The notes: generated by a model from the letters alone, not told the origin. A stretch of DNA of 64,000 nt from Polytrichum commune (GCA_950295325.1 OX485808.1:3474501-3538500); one strand, 5' to 3'; shown: positions 12,530-24,080, counted from the first letter of the stretch. Program-made: numbers and translations.

Positions 12530-14645
12530 AAAACATGGTACCACACAATATCACCTCTTGTGTGAGGCCATGATAGTAATGTAGTGAAGAGGATATCACC
12601 AATATTTGAAGAAACAAAATTCATAAATGAAGTGCAAGCTTTCCGTAGTGGAGCTTACATGATGTAAAAAGCGATGATATTGCACGATACCGCCTCTTGT
12701 GGAGGTCATGACAAAAACAAACAAAACAAATTTGTACCAATATTGTAAAGGAAGAGATTTGGATTCATAGTTAGCATGTATTCGTTATGAAGTTGAACAA
12801 GAATTAGCTATTAGATAAATATAGATGCATGCATAACTTTTAAACATAATGAAATTTATATATAACAGAGCTCATGGCGGAGGGAGACTATAGAAGATGG
12901 ACACATGTTCAATTAGTTGTCCAAAGAAAAAGGGCCACATGCCAAAGTTCTTCTGAAAAAATGAAACATGTGACAAAAGAAAGAGGAAACAAATGTGGAA
13001 TCATGGGGGTTATTGGGGCGAGGTGGCGGGCATGGAGGTAAGGTGGCAACATGGCATGGCCAATAGGACTCCTTTAAAGGAAAAGAAAAAGAAAAAGAAA
13101 AAGATTCATTTATTTTCTTCCTTACTACACTTCATGGGACATGATGGTGGGTCGTTGAGGGCTTATATATGAACATGGGCATTGGCATACGTGCATACGA
13201 CGGGTATGCACGGGCATGGACATATGGTGGCATAAATGCATGGGGTTGGGTTCGTTCCAAATATTAATTCATACGTGCAGGTGCAACAAGCTGGAACACC
13301 ATGGGTAAAACTAGTTGTACATGTGCAATTCAATTGATAGGGTCCTATAATATAAGAGTGGCAAAAACTATCCTTAGATGTGGACTAAACCTTTTGCCAT
13401 ACAGATCCAAAGCGGTGATTAAACAAAGTCCCTGTCAAAATCTTTTGCTTTTCCCCCATAAAACCCCAACAAAGATTTTGCAATGTGTATGTATCGAGGC
13501 ACATACGACACTTCTCACATGTATCACTATAGGTTTTAGACAAGTGTTTTTGTGCACATTAACTTATATTCTAATTTGGAGTGGGGCTCACATTAGATGG
13601 GTTTCAAAAGGAAATGTGACATTGAAATATACCACCTTTTGTGTAGGCCACGGTTAGAAAGTTCAAAAGAGAGGCTCACTACATGTGAGAAAAACACACT
13701 TTCAGAAACGTTATTCGTGTGCATTTGTAAGGGCACTCACTTTAGGGTTAGAACATTTTGGAGGGTGTGAGAAACGTGGTGCCTTAATGAACCATGGTGT
13801 ACTGGCCTTTTGTGGTAGCCATGATAGAAACATGTATTGAATACCGGAACATAAAAACTGGAAATTTCACCGATTTTGTACACTAGGTTTTTTGAAGATG
13901 TACTCAGTATGCCTTTTGTTTATGAAAGCCGAGGTGATGTATAGGAGCAAACCAGTGCCCGGGAAGTTTTTGGGCATGGTGGGTCAAGATCCGAGTGATT
14001 CTAAATCCAACCGGTTACATGTTGACATCTTCCGGTTTTGCTTTTATTCATTTGAGGTATATTCTTTTTATAGATTCCTCTTAACTGATCGTTAATCCTC
14101 CTGAAGTCTTTGACTTCAACCGGTTATTTCTCAAACTCAACCGGTTCATCTGTAACTAATTGCCGGTTTTCCCTGGACAGTGGGGCAAACATATGAACCT
14201 TATGGTGGGACACCGGTGTCCCAAATAAATCGGAGCTTCCTTAACGATTGGTTTTGTGGATGTAAGTGATTGAAAATAAAAACCAACTTTGAACATCAGA
14301 GCGTATACATCTCAACGCTGCTTTGATCGCCTTCAACTGACCATTTTTGACGTCAACACGGACTTTAGGGTTTAATCGGTGTATTTATGGGACACCGGTG
14401 TCCTGCCACCATAATTTTCATATGGAGGGTGTGAAAAATGATACTAACACTATTACCACCTCTTTGTGGAGGGTATGTTAGAAACTTAGAAAAAAAAAAT
14501 CTTCAATTTTGGAAAACAAAAAGTTCTTAAAAATATGAAGTTTATCTATATTGCTTTTGAAATTTCAGGGGTCCCTGGGCTAACATTCCGAGAGTGTGAG
14601 AAAGCTGGCACAACACAATACCATCTTTTGTACTCTAACATGTCG
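12530..14645 (+). repeat. Degenerate local repeat R3 (about six units)
   Basis: Six scattered units share a pattern like 'GTGAGAAACRTGGTACC.ACACAATA.CACCTCTTGTG.AGGCCATGATAGAAAC'. They lie at about 12,528-12,580, 12,672-12,715, 13,610-13,665, 13,757-13,835, 14,440-14,485 and 14,586-14,645. They fall in three pairs spaced 137-160 bp apart, as expected for an old tandem array broken up by later insertions (the CACTA ends just before the first unit). No protein is encoded. A purine-rich (AAAAAG)n stretch is at 13,080-13,105. Confidence 0.55.
14190..14424. mobile_element. MITE with about 40-bp terminal inverted repeats
   Basis: The left end CATATGAACCTTATGGTGGG and the right end (inverted CATATGAAAATTATGGTGGC) continue on each side into GGACACCGGTGTCC, itself a palindrome. 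Length is 235 bp with no coding capacity. No clear target duplication was seen, so the superfamily is undetermined. Confidence 0.7.
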
Positions 14646-14714
14646 TGCACGTATCTATTTTGGGCACTCCCATGATCCATATGTAGGTGAAATTGATGAA
14701 ACTACATTGGTTAC

Positions 14715-14915
14715 CTCAATTAGTGTGTGTTACTAATCGGAGTTATACAGTTCAATAATGTCTTACTCAGGAGTTCAAATTTTAATAGGTTGTTCAGACA
14801 ATATAGAACATAAATGACTTTGCTTGGTAAAATATTACATGCTCACTAAGTAGGTATAGCACTGTGTAATTTTGCATAGTAACATGCACTAATTAGTGTA
14901 GTGTGTTGCCCTCTT
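14715..14915. mobile_element. Diverged MITE related to family M4
   Basis: The left side reads AATTAGTGTGTGTTAC, then CGGAGTTATACAG. The right side reads GGTATAGCACTGTGTAATTT, then TAGTAACATGCACTAATTAG. The two are imperfect inverted repeats and share the 'GGAGTTACACGATGCTATA' core of the M4 copies at 32,934, 53,219 and 61,561. Confidence 0.5.
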
Positions 14916-15697
14916 AAAACCAAAATATTCGTCAATATTTTAAGGCAAGTGACCACTTAAGGCACGTGGACCTTAATGTGGCACATTGTATTATGAAACA
15001 TATTTGTATGTCAATGTACAATTGTTTTTTGGGTCCTCATGTCATGCAACATATGATTGAGGTCAATGTTGATATGAGGTTTGCATCCAACATTGTTTGA
15101 AAGTTTCGTTCGTTTAAGATAAGAACTGAACGATTATGAATGAAAAATGTAGTTATTTTATACGTTGTGTTGGCTACTCAAAACCCCGTTTGACATGAGC
15201 ACCTGTAGAATACACTCTAAACTCCGTAATATCACGCTTGTGGCAACCAAAATGCATATGATATAAAGAAATCTTCTAGTGTTAACATGGATGCATGAAA
15301 AAAAAAAAGAACCAGCGTAGCATGTGACAATATGAAATAACACAAAGTCAACACTACAGTAATGAGAATAATTACAATGACACCATCATGTGTGCGAGCA
15401 CGTGGTTTGAATTCTTTGGTGGTTTATTTTCATGTCAAAATCCATTACATATGGGAGGGAAACGTGACAACAAGGAATGGGATTTAAACTACGAACTTCC
15501 ATTCCCCAGGATTTTGGGATGAAGGGAAGGAGTGGCATTACGAAGGTCGATATTACCGAATTTAGAGTATAGTTCCAAACACCCAAAAAATAAGAATGTG
15601 CAATCCCAACATGGTTATGAAGACACGTACAAAATATGCATAAAGAAACTTTGTGATAAAGATGTGCTCACAATTTTGTCCTAGCTTCTCTACAAAA

Positions 15698-15755
15698 GGT
15701 ATTCAACTTTGCTTACATTCCATGAAATTCAAGATGCCAAAACTTCAATTCTCAC
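15698..15755 (+). repeat. Dispersed repeat R4, copy 2
   Basis: GTATTCAACTTTGCTTACAT, then TTCCATG, TCAAGATGCCAAA and CTTCAATTCTC match the copy at 2095-2150 in the same orientation. Confidence 0.55.
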
Positions 15756-16079
15756 AAACACAAATTCCAGTGTATACGGTTGATAGATAGACATTCTTCC
15801 CGACACCTTATGATTGCAAACTACGCACACAATTTCATTTGACCGATGACTCCTCGGGTTAATGCAAACTAACTCAACCTCATCGCAAGTCAAAGGCACA
15901 TACGTACTCAACGGTCAACCGATGTTCTATCAGATACTTATAGATACTTAATTGTTGTACGGTCGACTACTTGCAAACTAGATAGCTCTCCGACAAAATA
16001 TCACGAAGAACGAGGAATATGAATTAAGAAAGAAACAATGCTAAAGGTAAGGCTTGCCTAATTTGGTTACTCATCTTAA

Positions 16080-16180
16080 TTGGATGCTCATATTTGACTG
16101 GTGTGTGGTTGGGTGTGGATTCAAGAACGGATACGAATAAGACATGTGTGTAAAAGAGATTGGACCGTGTGTGTAAATTA
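16080..16180 (-). repeat. Dispersed repeat R1, inverted fragment
   Basis: Read on the minus strand it contains CCAATCTCTTTTACACACAT, TTCTTGAATCC and CACCAGTCAAATA. It aligns with the right part of R1 copy 2 (1200-1300). Confidence 0.5.
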
Positions 16181-16351
16181 TGATAACCATTTTAAGTTTA
16201 ATGATGAACTTAATTATTTGAGTGGGCTTGTATCACCATTTGATGAGCACGTGAATCGTCACTTTGGTCATGGATTAAATATTCATACGAACTCAAAACA
16301 TCATGAGGAAAGTGGCTATGGTCTTGATTTGGATTTGCTAACTTGGTAAAA

Positions 16352-17085
16352 TAACTGAGTGACCATTATAGGTGCATTAGACTAGGGGTAGAATGAATTT
16401 TGTGTGGACCCAAAATGGTTAAAAGTGGTGCCTTAAAAAAGAGGCAGTGATAGGTGGGATGCACTGATTGGCCGGACGGGGGCTGTTTCTCACCACTTGT
16501 GATCACTTTTGGGTGTCATTGAGTTAAGCGTTTAGTGTACAGTCGTGTGCAGAGTAGGGTAATGTTTTGATTCTCAAATCAGAGAGAGACTCTACTATAC
16601 AACCAAGGGATTTGGCTTACTTGCCTCTTTGTGTAAATGTAACTAATCATTTACATGAAATGAAATTATAAACAAGTTGCATTCATCACCATTTCCTTTA
16701 AGGTAGATAAAAAGAAAAGAAAAAGGTGAATGACCACTGCTGGTGCACTAGACCAGTGGAATGTACTATGATTCTTATGTGGACCCTATGGCTAATTGTA
16801 AAAATGTTGGTCCGAAAAGGATGCAATAATAAGTGGGATCCAGGGATTGGCATGTTTATCCACACCACTGCCGATCACTTTTGGGTGCCATCGAGTTCCT
16901 TTTGAGTTACGAGTTTTTTGTCCGTTCGTATGCAAAGTGGGATCATTACTTTGATGCTCATATTAGGGAGACTCTAATGCACAAGGAAGGGTTTTGACTT
17001 ACTTGCCTCTTGGGGAAAATGCAACTAATCATTTACGCGGAATGAGATTATGAAACAACTCGCATTCCTCATCGTTTTCCTCCAC
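16352..17085 (+). repeat. Tandem duplication of about 370 bp upstream of the DUF599 gene
   Basis: Segment 16,352-16,710 is repeated at 16,726-17,085, offset about 374 bp, at roughly 70% identity by eye. Paired landmarks are GTGCACTAGACCAG-like, GATCACTTTTGGGTG, GACTTACTTGCCTCTT, AACTAATCATTTAC and CATTCCTCATCGTTTTCCT-like. The second copy contributes the start of an apparent frame at 17,050 that has no other support. The duplication is old, given its divergence. Confidence 0.75.
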
Positions 17086-17283
17086 TCCATCTCTGAGAAA
17101 GATTGCACGAGTTTCAAGCCACTCTTTCGTGCCAAATACCTTAACTATCTCACCCTAATCGCGTGTTTTCCATATCACATGAGAAGTGGGCGAGTGGGAG
17201 AAAGTAACCATTTAAGAGCCATCTACCCATCATCTACTATGAAGTTCCTCTGCTTAGTAGGTAGCCATGCAAGGCATGCATTA

Positions 17284-18614
17284 CTTATAAGAAGGGCCGG
17301 CGCTCTCCCCATTTCCCATCCTCTTCCTCCCGCTTCATCTGCTGTTTGATCTCCCACGCTCCTTGCCACCACGAGGATCATCATCATCATCAATATCTCA
17401 CGCCATTTCCTGATCTTGCCATGCATGCTGGAGGTGAGATCCAACGCGGTTGCACGGGGGAGCCCTGCAGGAGTAGTTGTTCGTGGATCACAGAATTTGC
17501 ATGCTTCTAGATCGAATTTGATGAGTACTACTATGACACTGTTGAAACTGTGGCCAAATTAACTTCTGTAAGGGTAGGTTAAGCTAGCTGCAGGGATAAG
17601 TACAACTCCCATGCTGGTTCGACTGTATGTATGGTAATTATTTAAGTGAGGGGTCATGGGGGTTAATATGCTTTCAAGGTGGTCATGGGTTTGATTGATT
17701 TCAGTCGTTCTGGGTGGCTTACATTTTTTGATTTATCAAGTGTTGGTGTTGTAGCAGGTGATCCTCGTGTGGAATTCTTCGTGGATGCGTAGAGCTCTTC
17801 TTTTGCCCTTTCTTTAATTTGGAGGAAGATCACAGACTTCGTAGCGTGTTTGAAACTTGACACGTAGTTGTGAGTCTGAAGGGATCTACGTACTGGGATC
17901 ACAGATGCTGCGAGAATAATGTTCTTGGTGAATTCTTTGCTTATACATAGGGTCGACGGAGATCCTGACTTTATTTGCGGCTAATTGATTTGCTTCAGAG
18001 CTGGAGGAGGTTTAGTGGATTCATTGCCTAGGCCGCTGGACTAGCTCTGATCGAGTTGCATCAGGATTCTTTAGATTGTTGGTCGAGCTGTAGCGCTCTA
18101 TTGGATTTATTAGAGCCATCAGGAGTAGTTGAGCGGTAGGCAAATTCAAGCGAATGACCTAACATTCATGCACCTGCCGCGAGAGGAATTCATGTATAAT
18201 TGGGACCAAGCTTCGGATCGGTGAAGTTAGCATATTGATTCTCAAAGGCCATCTCCAGGGCCTGATTCCGCCCTGTACTGGGAATTTTGAGTAACCACTC
18301 AGGAATTTTTTCACGACGTACACCTTCTCCGAGCTGAAGCAAGTGATAATCTCTGCCAAAAATTCCCAGATATCTATTTGACGAATCTGCAGAGACGTCA
18401 CAGATCATAAGCGGCTGAATTCAACAAGATTGTCAAATTGGTGCATCACCAAGGTCACATGACCTTATAGAATCATTATACATTCAGAACTTCAATTCAC
18501 AGCGATTCTAGCCTCATTTAAAGTAAAATAATAATTCATTTGAGTGCGATATCTATCGCGCTGAGCTGATCGGCAGGCCGATCGGGATCAATCTTCCCGA
18601 AATCTGCCTTTCAG
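17284..18614 (+). promoter_or_regulatory. Probable promoter, 5'UTR and 5'UTR intron of the DUF599 gene
   Basis: A TATA-like TTATAAG (17,284-17,290) precedes a GC- and pyrimidine-rich stretch unlike its AT-rich surroundings (17,295-17,433). That stretch ends in a textbook donor, GAG/GTGAGAT, at 17,433/17,434. A strong acceptor (CTGCCTTTCAG) ends at 18,614, 43 bp before the DUF599 start codon. This would be a leader exon plus a 1.18-kb 5'UTR intron, an arrangement common in plant genes. No transcript evidence is available. Confidence 0.4.
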
Positions 18615-18657
18615 AAGGGTTTTACAAGATCGAGTCGGAGGTTAAGCTTTGGAGATC

Positions 18658-20937
18658 ATGGAGTGGAGGTCAGTGTACTTGGACGTACTCTTGGTGCCCA
18701 CTGGGCTTCTGATTCTACTCGCATACCAGGCGTGTCTCGTAAGGAGGGTGAAGTATAAACCTCTGGATACTGTGATCGGCGTGAACCACCTTGCCCGGCG
18801 TCAATGGGTTTATAGCATGATGAAGGTACAACAACTCCTCCATATACTTGTATACTTCTTTTGTTCATGTTATTTCGGAGCTAAGGTAGACGTGGATATT
18901 CGGAAAAGTGTCCGCACCCACTTCTCGTAGCTGGATATGAAATACGTCGCAATTAGTGCGAGATGATTACCAAATGCAAATTGTGCCCGCAGCCATTTGC
19001 CTCACACTTTTCGGAGATCATTTGAGTATCTTATTCATTATTGAAATGAACCTGATCCTCGTGCTTATTAAGTGGTGATAAAGGTCCTCCCAAATCTGGT
19101 TGACTATTGAGCTCAGAATGGTTAAGATTTTGTGAGTAAGTAGTCCAATCTCTTTTGAATGTACACGATCTGCCTTTTTGATGCCCGTACAACGTCTTGG
19201 GCTCATGTGTAGCAAGTTTGTGAAATTCGCCAAAGTTGCTGGTAAGCCGGCAACACTTGGGGAGTCTTCACGCATTTAAATTAGCTGGAAGATCCTCAGC
19301 AGATTGCCGACCTACCAGCAACTTCGGCAATCTGTAGATTCTAAGTCACGTCTATCTTGGTTGAATCATGCTTAGTGTAATTCAATTATGTTCTTAGTTG
19401 AATTTGCTTGAAGATGCTGAGAGTTTAGGGTGTACGCCTGACTTCTTCCAATGTAAAATGAGAGCTCCAGTTTCTGCGTCGTAGAAAAGGAGAAACCAGT
19501 ATTATTGTTCTCTGTGTCATCAGAATTTGCAGCTGCATTTATTGAGCCTTGAAAACGCTCAAAGAAACTCAACTGAGCATCTCTAGATCCTCACACCATG
19601 GAGTGTGATGCATGTTTGCCTCGTGTGCTCATCCCAATGAGTCCGCTTGCCATTTAATCAAACCAGCTTAATTTAATATGGCAGACTCAGAATTTGCGGC
19701 CGCAGTAGTTGAGCCTTCAATGCACTTAAGAAACTCAACTTCGGAACCTCTCGCAGATTACTCTCCCACCACCAACCCAAATCCGATCCTTCCGTTTCGG
19801 TTAGTATGTCGGCCTGAGAACTTGCGGCCGCACTTGTTGACCCTTGAATTCACTCAACAAACTCCACTTCGGAAGTTTTAGCAGATATTTATCCCAACAC
19901 CAACCCCAGTCTGAACCTTGCGTCTCGATTACCATGCCGGCCTCCGAATTTGTGGTGGCCGCGCTTGTTGAGCCTTGAATTCACTCAACTGAAGCATCTG
20001 CAGATTCGCACACCATGGAGTGATACATGTGTACCTCGTGATCCGTGCCGAGTGTGCCCATCTCAATCAGTCAGTTTGACATTTATCCCGATCAGTTTGG
20101 TAAACATGTCGAGATCAGAATTTGCGGCCGCCGTGATTGTTAAGCACCGAATTCACTCAAGAAACGAAATTTCGGAAGCTTCCGTAGATCATTATGCTTC
20201 TCCCACCACCAACCTAGCCTAACCTAATCTTCCCCTTGCTGCATGTCCTGGCATGGCAGGACAATGACAAGAAGAACATCCTGGCGGTGCAATCACTCCG
20301 CAACACCATCATGGGATCGACACTCATGGCATCAACAGCCATCCTGATGTGCGCAGCCACCGCAACCCTGATGGCCAGCGCCTACTTCCACACTGAGTCT
20401 CCTCTCTTTGGCGGCGCCAGCCAGAAGCTCCTATGCGTCAAATACATGTCAGTCATGCTCTGCTTCGGCTTCACTTTTCTCTGCTACATGCAATCGGTGC
20501 GATACATCAACCACGCCAACTTCCTCATCAACATCCCCCCCCATAGCGAAGACACCGGCTGCCCCACGTTCATTCGCATCACCCCGGACTACGTTTCCAA
20601 CGTGCTGGCCAAGGGTTGCAACTTCTTCACGGTTGGCACCCGTAGCTTCTACGTTGCATTTCCTCTCTTGCTGTGGTTCTTCAGCCCCGTTCCGGTTCTC
20701 GTTAGCTGCGTGGGGCTCGTGCCATTGCTCTTCTACTTGGACACCGCTGACATTGACGCAGAGGACGGGTTTATCTGCAAAAGCAATTTGCAGGCTAGGG
20801 TTGGTGTTGACATCGAAGCTGCTGCAGGGGGGAATGCCGGAGTGCACAATTCCGTGAAGAATTCTCCCAATCCCGATCATTGGAGTACCGTGGAGCTCAG
20901 GATTCGAGCTGCCACGCATGAGGATGTTGGGCGCTAG
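18658..20937 (+). CDS. DUF599 family multi-pass membrane protein, two coding exons
   Basis: Exon 1 (18,658-18,825) encodes 56 residues from ATG, MEWRSVYLDVLLVPTGLLIL onward, to VYSMMK. The donor AAG/GTACAA is followed by a 1,434-bp phase-0 intron and the acceptor GGCATGGCAG at 20,259. Exon 2 (20,260-20,937) gives 225 residues beginning DNDKKNILAVQSLRNTIMGS. The joined 281-residue protein shows the DUF599 pattern of land plants: YLDVxLVPxGLL near the start, GVN-ARRxWV, NDKKNILAVQ-LRNTIMGSTL at the exon junction, and VGTRSFYVAFPLLLWFF late. About four hydrophobic segments are visible: residues 9-27, the IMGSTLMASTAILMCA region, KYMSVMLCFGFTFLCYM, and FYVAFPLLLWFF through LVPLLFYL. The C-terminal tail is hydrophilic. 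The family's function is not established; membrane location is predicted. No break is seen. The intron holds repeat R1 copy 3 and a five-unit minisatellite, and the 3' end is tandemly amplified downstream. Confidence 0.9.
18940..19180 (+). repeat. Dispersed repeat R1, copy 3, inside the DUF599 intron
   Basis: It shares GTGCGAGATGATTACCAAAT, GCAGCCATTTGCCT, TTTTCGGAGATCATTTGAGT, ATCTTATTCATTAT, GTTGACTATTGAG and CCAATCTCTTTTGAA with the copies at 1045 and 31,610. It is in the same orientation as the gene. Confidence 0.6.
19515..20200 (+). repeat. Intronic tandem repeat, about five units
   Basis: Units begin at about 19,519, 19,687, 19,811, 19,944 and 20,115. The shared core is CAGAATTTGCGGCCGC, then GTTGAGCCTTGAATTCACTC, AAACTCAACTTCGGAAG and GCAGAT. 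Spacing is 124-171 bp. Three units keep an intact GCGGCCGC octamer. Units 1 and 4 also share CACACCATGGAGTG, then CCTCGTG. The array fills most of the second half of the coding intron. Confidence 0.7.
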
Positions 20938-21166
20938 AAATCAATCAGAGCTATGTATTCGATTTGGCGGATTCTTGACCGAGCTAGTCATATTCATGGA
21001 GCTGTAGAAAGTATTCCTCATCATGAACATTTTGTGATATTATGCGAAACTTTAAGGTGGAAGTAGAGAGGAATTAGCGTTAGACAGAGGATTGGAGTCC
21101 TGCAATCTTGGGCATCAGATTAATGTGTTCAAGATCAGCGAGAAAGTTCGTAATTACCGATCGCCA

Positions 21167-21172
21167 ATAAAT
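21167..21172 (+). terminator. Candidate poly(A) signal AATAAA of the DUF599 gene
   Basis: AATAAA lies 230 bp after the stop codon. Equivalent AATAAA or AATATAAA motifs recur at the same place in the later units of the downstream array, so several cleavage sites are possible. Confidence 0.45.
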
Positions 21173-23301
21173 ACATAATCTCTTCTAACACATGCACCAA
21201 GTTTTGCATGTGAGTATGGCCGGCGTGGCCGGAAATTAATTCTGTGATGTTCTGTACAATTCTCTTGCATTGGGCAATTTCTAATTGGGCCGCCGCTCTT
21301 CAACTTGGACGCTCGTGACTCCGACGCTGACGATGAGTTTATCTGCAAAAGCAATGTGCAGGCTAGGGTTGGTGATGACATCGAAGGTGCTGCAGGGGGG
21401 AAATGGAGTGCATGATTCCATGAAGAATCTTACCAAATGTGACCATTAGAGTACCCTGGAGCTCAGGATTGACTTGCCACGCATGAGGATGCTCGAAGGT
21501 GGAAATAAAGTGGAAATATGTATTCGATTTCGCGGATTCGAGTCATATTCATGGAGTTGTAGAATGAATTCCTCATCCTCATTTTTGTGATCTAATGTGA
21601 AACTTGAAGGAATTAGCAGACAGAGGATATTTGGAGTTCTGCAACCTCGGCCATCACATTAATGTGTGCGATCTCAGGGAACAGTTCACTTTGTGATTAC
21701 CTACCTATTGCCAATAAAAGCATCAATTCTTATAACGCATTATTATAGTGCATGCAGGTTGTTCAATGTGGGTATGCAAAGTAGATGTTCAAGCTGTGAT
21801 CTACAGCCTTCATGCACTCTGGAATTTCATAATCACACAAAGGAGATCGAGAGAGTTGACATTCCAGAAAAACGGTTCGAAGAATTCGCAAAAATGCTGT
21901 TCACGATTTCCTCAAAGATGACATTACCCCTGATCATTGGAGCACCGTGGAGCTGAGGGTTCGAGCTGCCGCACATGAGGACATTGGCCGCTAGAAATCA
22001 AGCAGAAATATGCAATCGATTTGGCGTATTGTTTACCGAGTCATAATCATGGAGTTGTAGAAAGCATACGTCGTTTACATTTTGTGATGTTATGCAAAGC
22101 TCTAAGGAGGAAGTAAAGAGGAATCAGCCTTAGATAGAGGATTGGAGTCCAACGTTGGGCATCATATTCATGTGTGCGAAATCAGGGAGACCAGTTTATT
22201 TAGTAACTACCCACCGATTGCCAATAAAAACATCAACTCCTATAGCGCGTGCTCCAGTCTGTACAGTAGGTCGTAATTCTGGGGTCTACAGTCTTCATGG
22301 AAAGGAGATCGATCGAGCTCACATCCCAGGTAAGAGGATTGGAAAATTTGTGATGCTAGAAACCTCTACATTTCTCTTGCATTGGCTAAATTCAAGCTAG
22401 AAATCAAGGCAGAATGCACGCGATTTAGCGGATTCTTGAATCACATGGCTAATCCACTCGCATATCATAGAGCTGTAGAAGGAATTCCTCACCTACATTT
22501 GTGATGTTATGTGAAAAATGGACGAAGTAGTACTAAAGAGGAATTAACCTTAGACAGAGAGGATCGAAGTCCACCCTCGGGCAACCGCGATCAACGAGAA
22601 CAGTTTGACTTCGTAATTACCGATCGCCAATAAATAAATAAACCTCAAACCGTATAGCGCATCCTCTAGCTTGTTCATGTGATTATACCCGATCACGTGG
22701 ACGGGATTAGGCAAAGTAAGTCTTCATGCATGCGCTCTGAGTTGAAGTTCACACATATTAGAAAATCGATCGAGCTCAAATTCCAGAAGAAGGAATGGAG
22801 GACGTCTGATAGTAATGATCCAACCTGTACAATTCTCTAGCATTGGCCAATCATGTTCGTAGAGCTGTAGGAAGAATTCCTCACTTACATTTTGTGCGAC
22901 TTTTGTAAATTTTGACAAGGAAGAAGTAGAGGAGGAATAGCCCCAGACAGAGAGAATTGGAGTCCTGCAACAAGTCGGGAATCCCAATGTGTGCGTTCGA
23001 GATCCACGAGAAAATTCCACTTCGTAATCAATTACCAATTGCCAATATAAAAAATTGTGAAGTCTTCATGCTTGTATCTACAACCTTCATGCACTCTGGA
23101 TTGAAGGTGGAATTCACACAAAGGAGTTCGATTAAGGTGATGCTCCAGAAATAAAGGATTGGAGAATGTGAGATTGTAGAAACCTATGTGATTCTCTTGC
23201 ATTGGCCAATTTCAATGTCGGCCGCTTTTCGAGTCCCATGACTGCCAAATTCACATACATGCATAGAGCTGTATAGAAATAATTCCTCCCCTACACTTTG
23301 T

Positions 23302-23937
23302 ATAGGGGAATTGTCCGAGCGACGACCATTCAGGGAAGAAACTAGATTACCTCTACCTCAAGAATTTTCTCAAACACGAATGTGAATCGCACTTGAAGCA
23401 ACCGTTGACACCACCACAACGCAGGATCACTGTTGGTTACCTCACCTTGAATCGTAGACTTGCCATTGGAATCAGTCGACGTTCGACTCTCCCTATCTTG
23501 AGAGATAATAGATCATGCCACTTTTGCTCCTATAATACAGTTGAAAAGAGGCACACTTTGTGTTGAAACGTTCCCTTTTATAACCCCATTACAGATAAGT
23601 TTCCACCACTATTTGAGAATGTAGTACTAGGAAACCTTAAGTCTTTCTTTCAATCGGACCATCTAGTTGACATTAGCCTATATCTCACAGAGGCTACATC
23701 ATTTCGCCACTCCGAGGAATTAGCCGGTTTGAAACCATCCTGATGTACTTTTAGTCCCATTAGCCTTCTGGCTTCCCAGACTTGGAAATCAATTTCAGTT
23801 CATTCATTGACGTGGTCTGCCCTTGGGAACATGCTATTTCGGGGTATGTGACACATGACGTCTTATGTATATGTATTTTCGCATCTCAATTTCGATTCCG
23901 AAACCTGTAATGATAATGTTCATACCTTGCTAACCCA
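23302..23937 (+). mobile_element. 5'-truncated LINE fragment (C-terminal end of the second ORF)
   Basis: This 636-bp insertion is flanked by a perfect 12-bp duplication, CCTACACTTTGT (23,290-23,301 and 23,938-23,949), and splits unit 6 of the DUF599-derived array. Its plus-strand frame reads KKLDYLYLKNFLKHECESHL, then TPPQRRITVGYLTLNRRLAI, RSCHFCSYN, NVPFYNPITDKFPPLFENVV and a terminal LAGLKPS. This CxxC-containing tail pattern is typical of plant LINE ORF2 C-termini. One in-frame stop interrupts it at about 23,565. Reverse transcriptase and endonuclease parts are absent, as expected for a 5'-truncated insertion. No poly(A) tail was seen at the 3' end. Confidence 0.75.
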
Positions 23938-24080
23938 CCTACACTTTGTGAAACTTGGATGGAAGTAAAAAGGAATTAGCCTTAGACAAGAGGAGTCGAA
24001 CCTTGCGAATCACATTCGATGCGTTTGAGATCAGCCAAAACAGTTCACTTCGTAACATCTGGTTGCCAGTAAAAAAACAC

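Larger units (their letters stand above)
14916..16351. other. Intergenic, no supported gene
   Basis: AT-rich sequence whose short open frames show no domain or splicing support. It contains repeat R4 copy 2 and an inverted R1 fragment, both listed separately. The rest looks unique. Confidence 0.5.
20850..24080 (+). repeat. Tandem array of about six degenerate copies of the DUF599 3' end and 3' flank
   Basis: The landmark CATGGAGCTGTAGAA recurs at about 20,995, 21,550, 22,048, 22,466, 22,856 and 23,262, so spacing shrinks from 555 to about 390-405 bp. Each unit continues with ATTCCTC, ACATTTTGTGAT, GAGGAATTAGCCTTAGACAG, GGAGTCCTGCAA and GCCAATAAA. Copies 2 and 3 also carry decayed coding sequence from the end of exon 2: TTTATCTGCAAAAGCAAT at about 21,337, and the complete tail GTGGAGCTGAGGGTTCGAGC to CGCTAG at about 21,945-21,993. 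Copy 6 is split by a LINE fragment. The first copy is the gene's own terminus, so the array grew out of the gene. Confidence 0.8.

Noticed and set aside
17050-17349. 99-codon frame before the DUF599 gene as a separate gene
   Set aside because: It spans the end of a tandem duplication and the putative leader exon, has no domain and crosses the TATA-like site.
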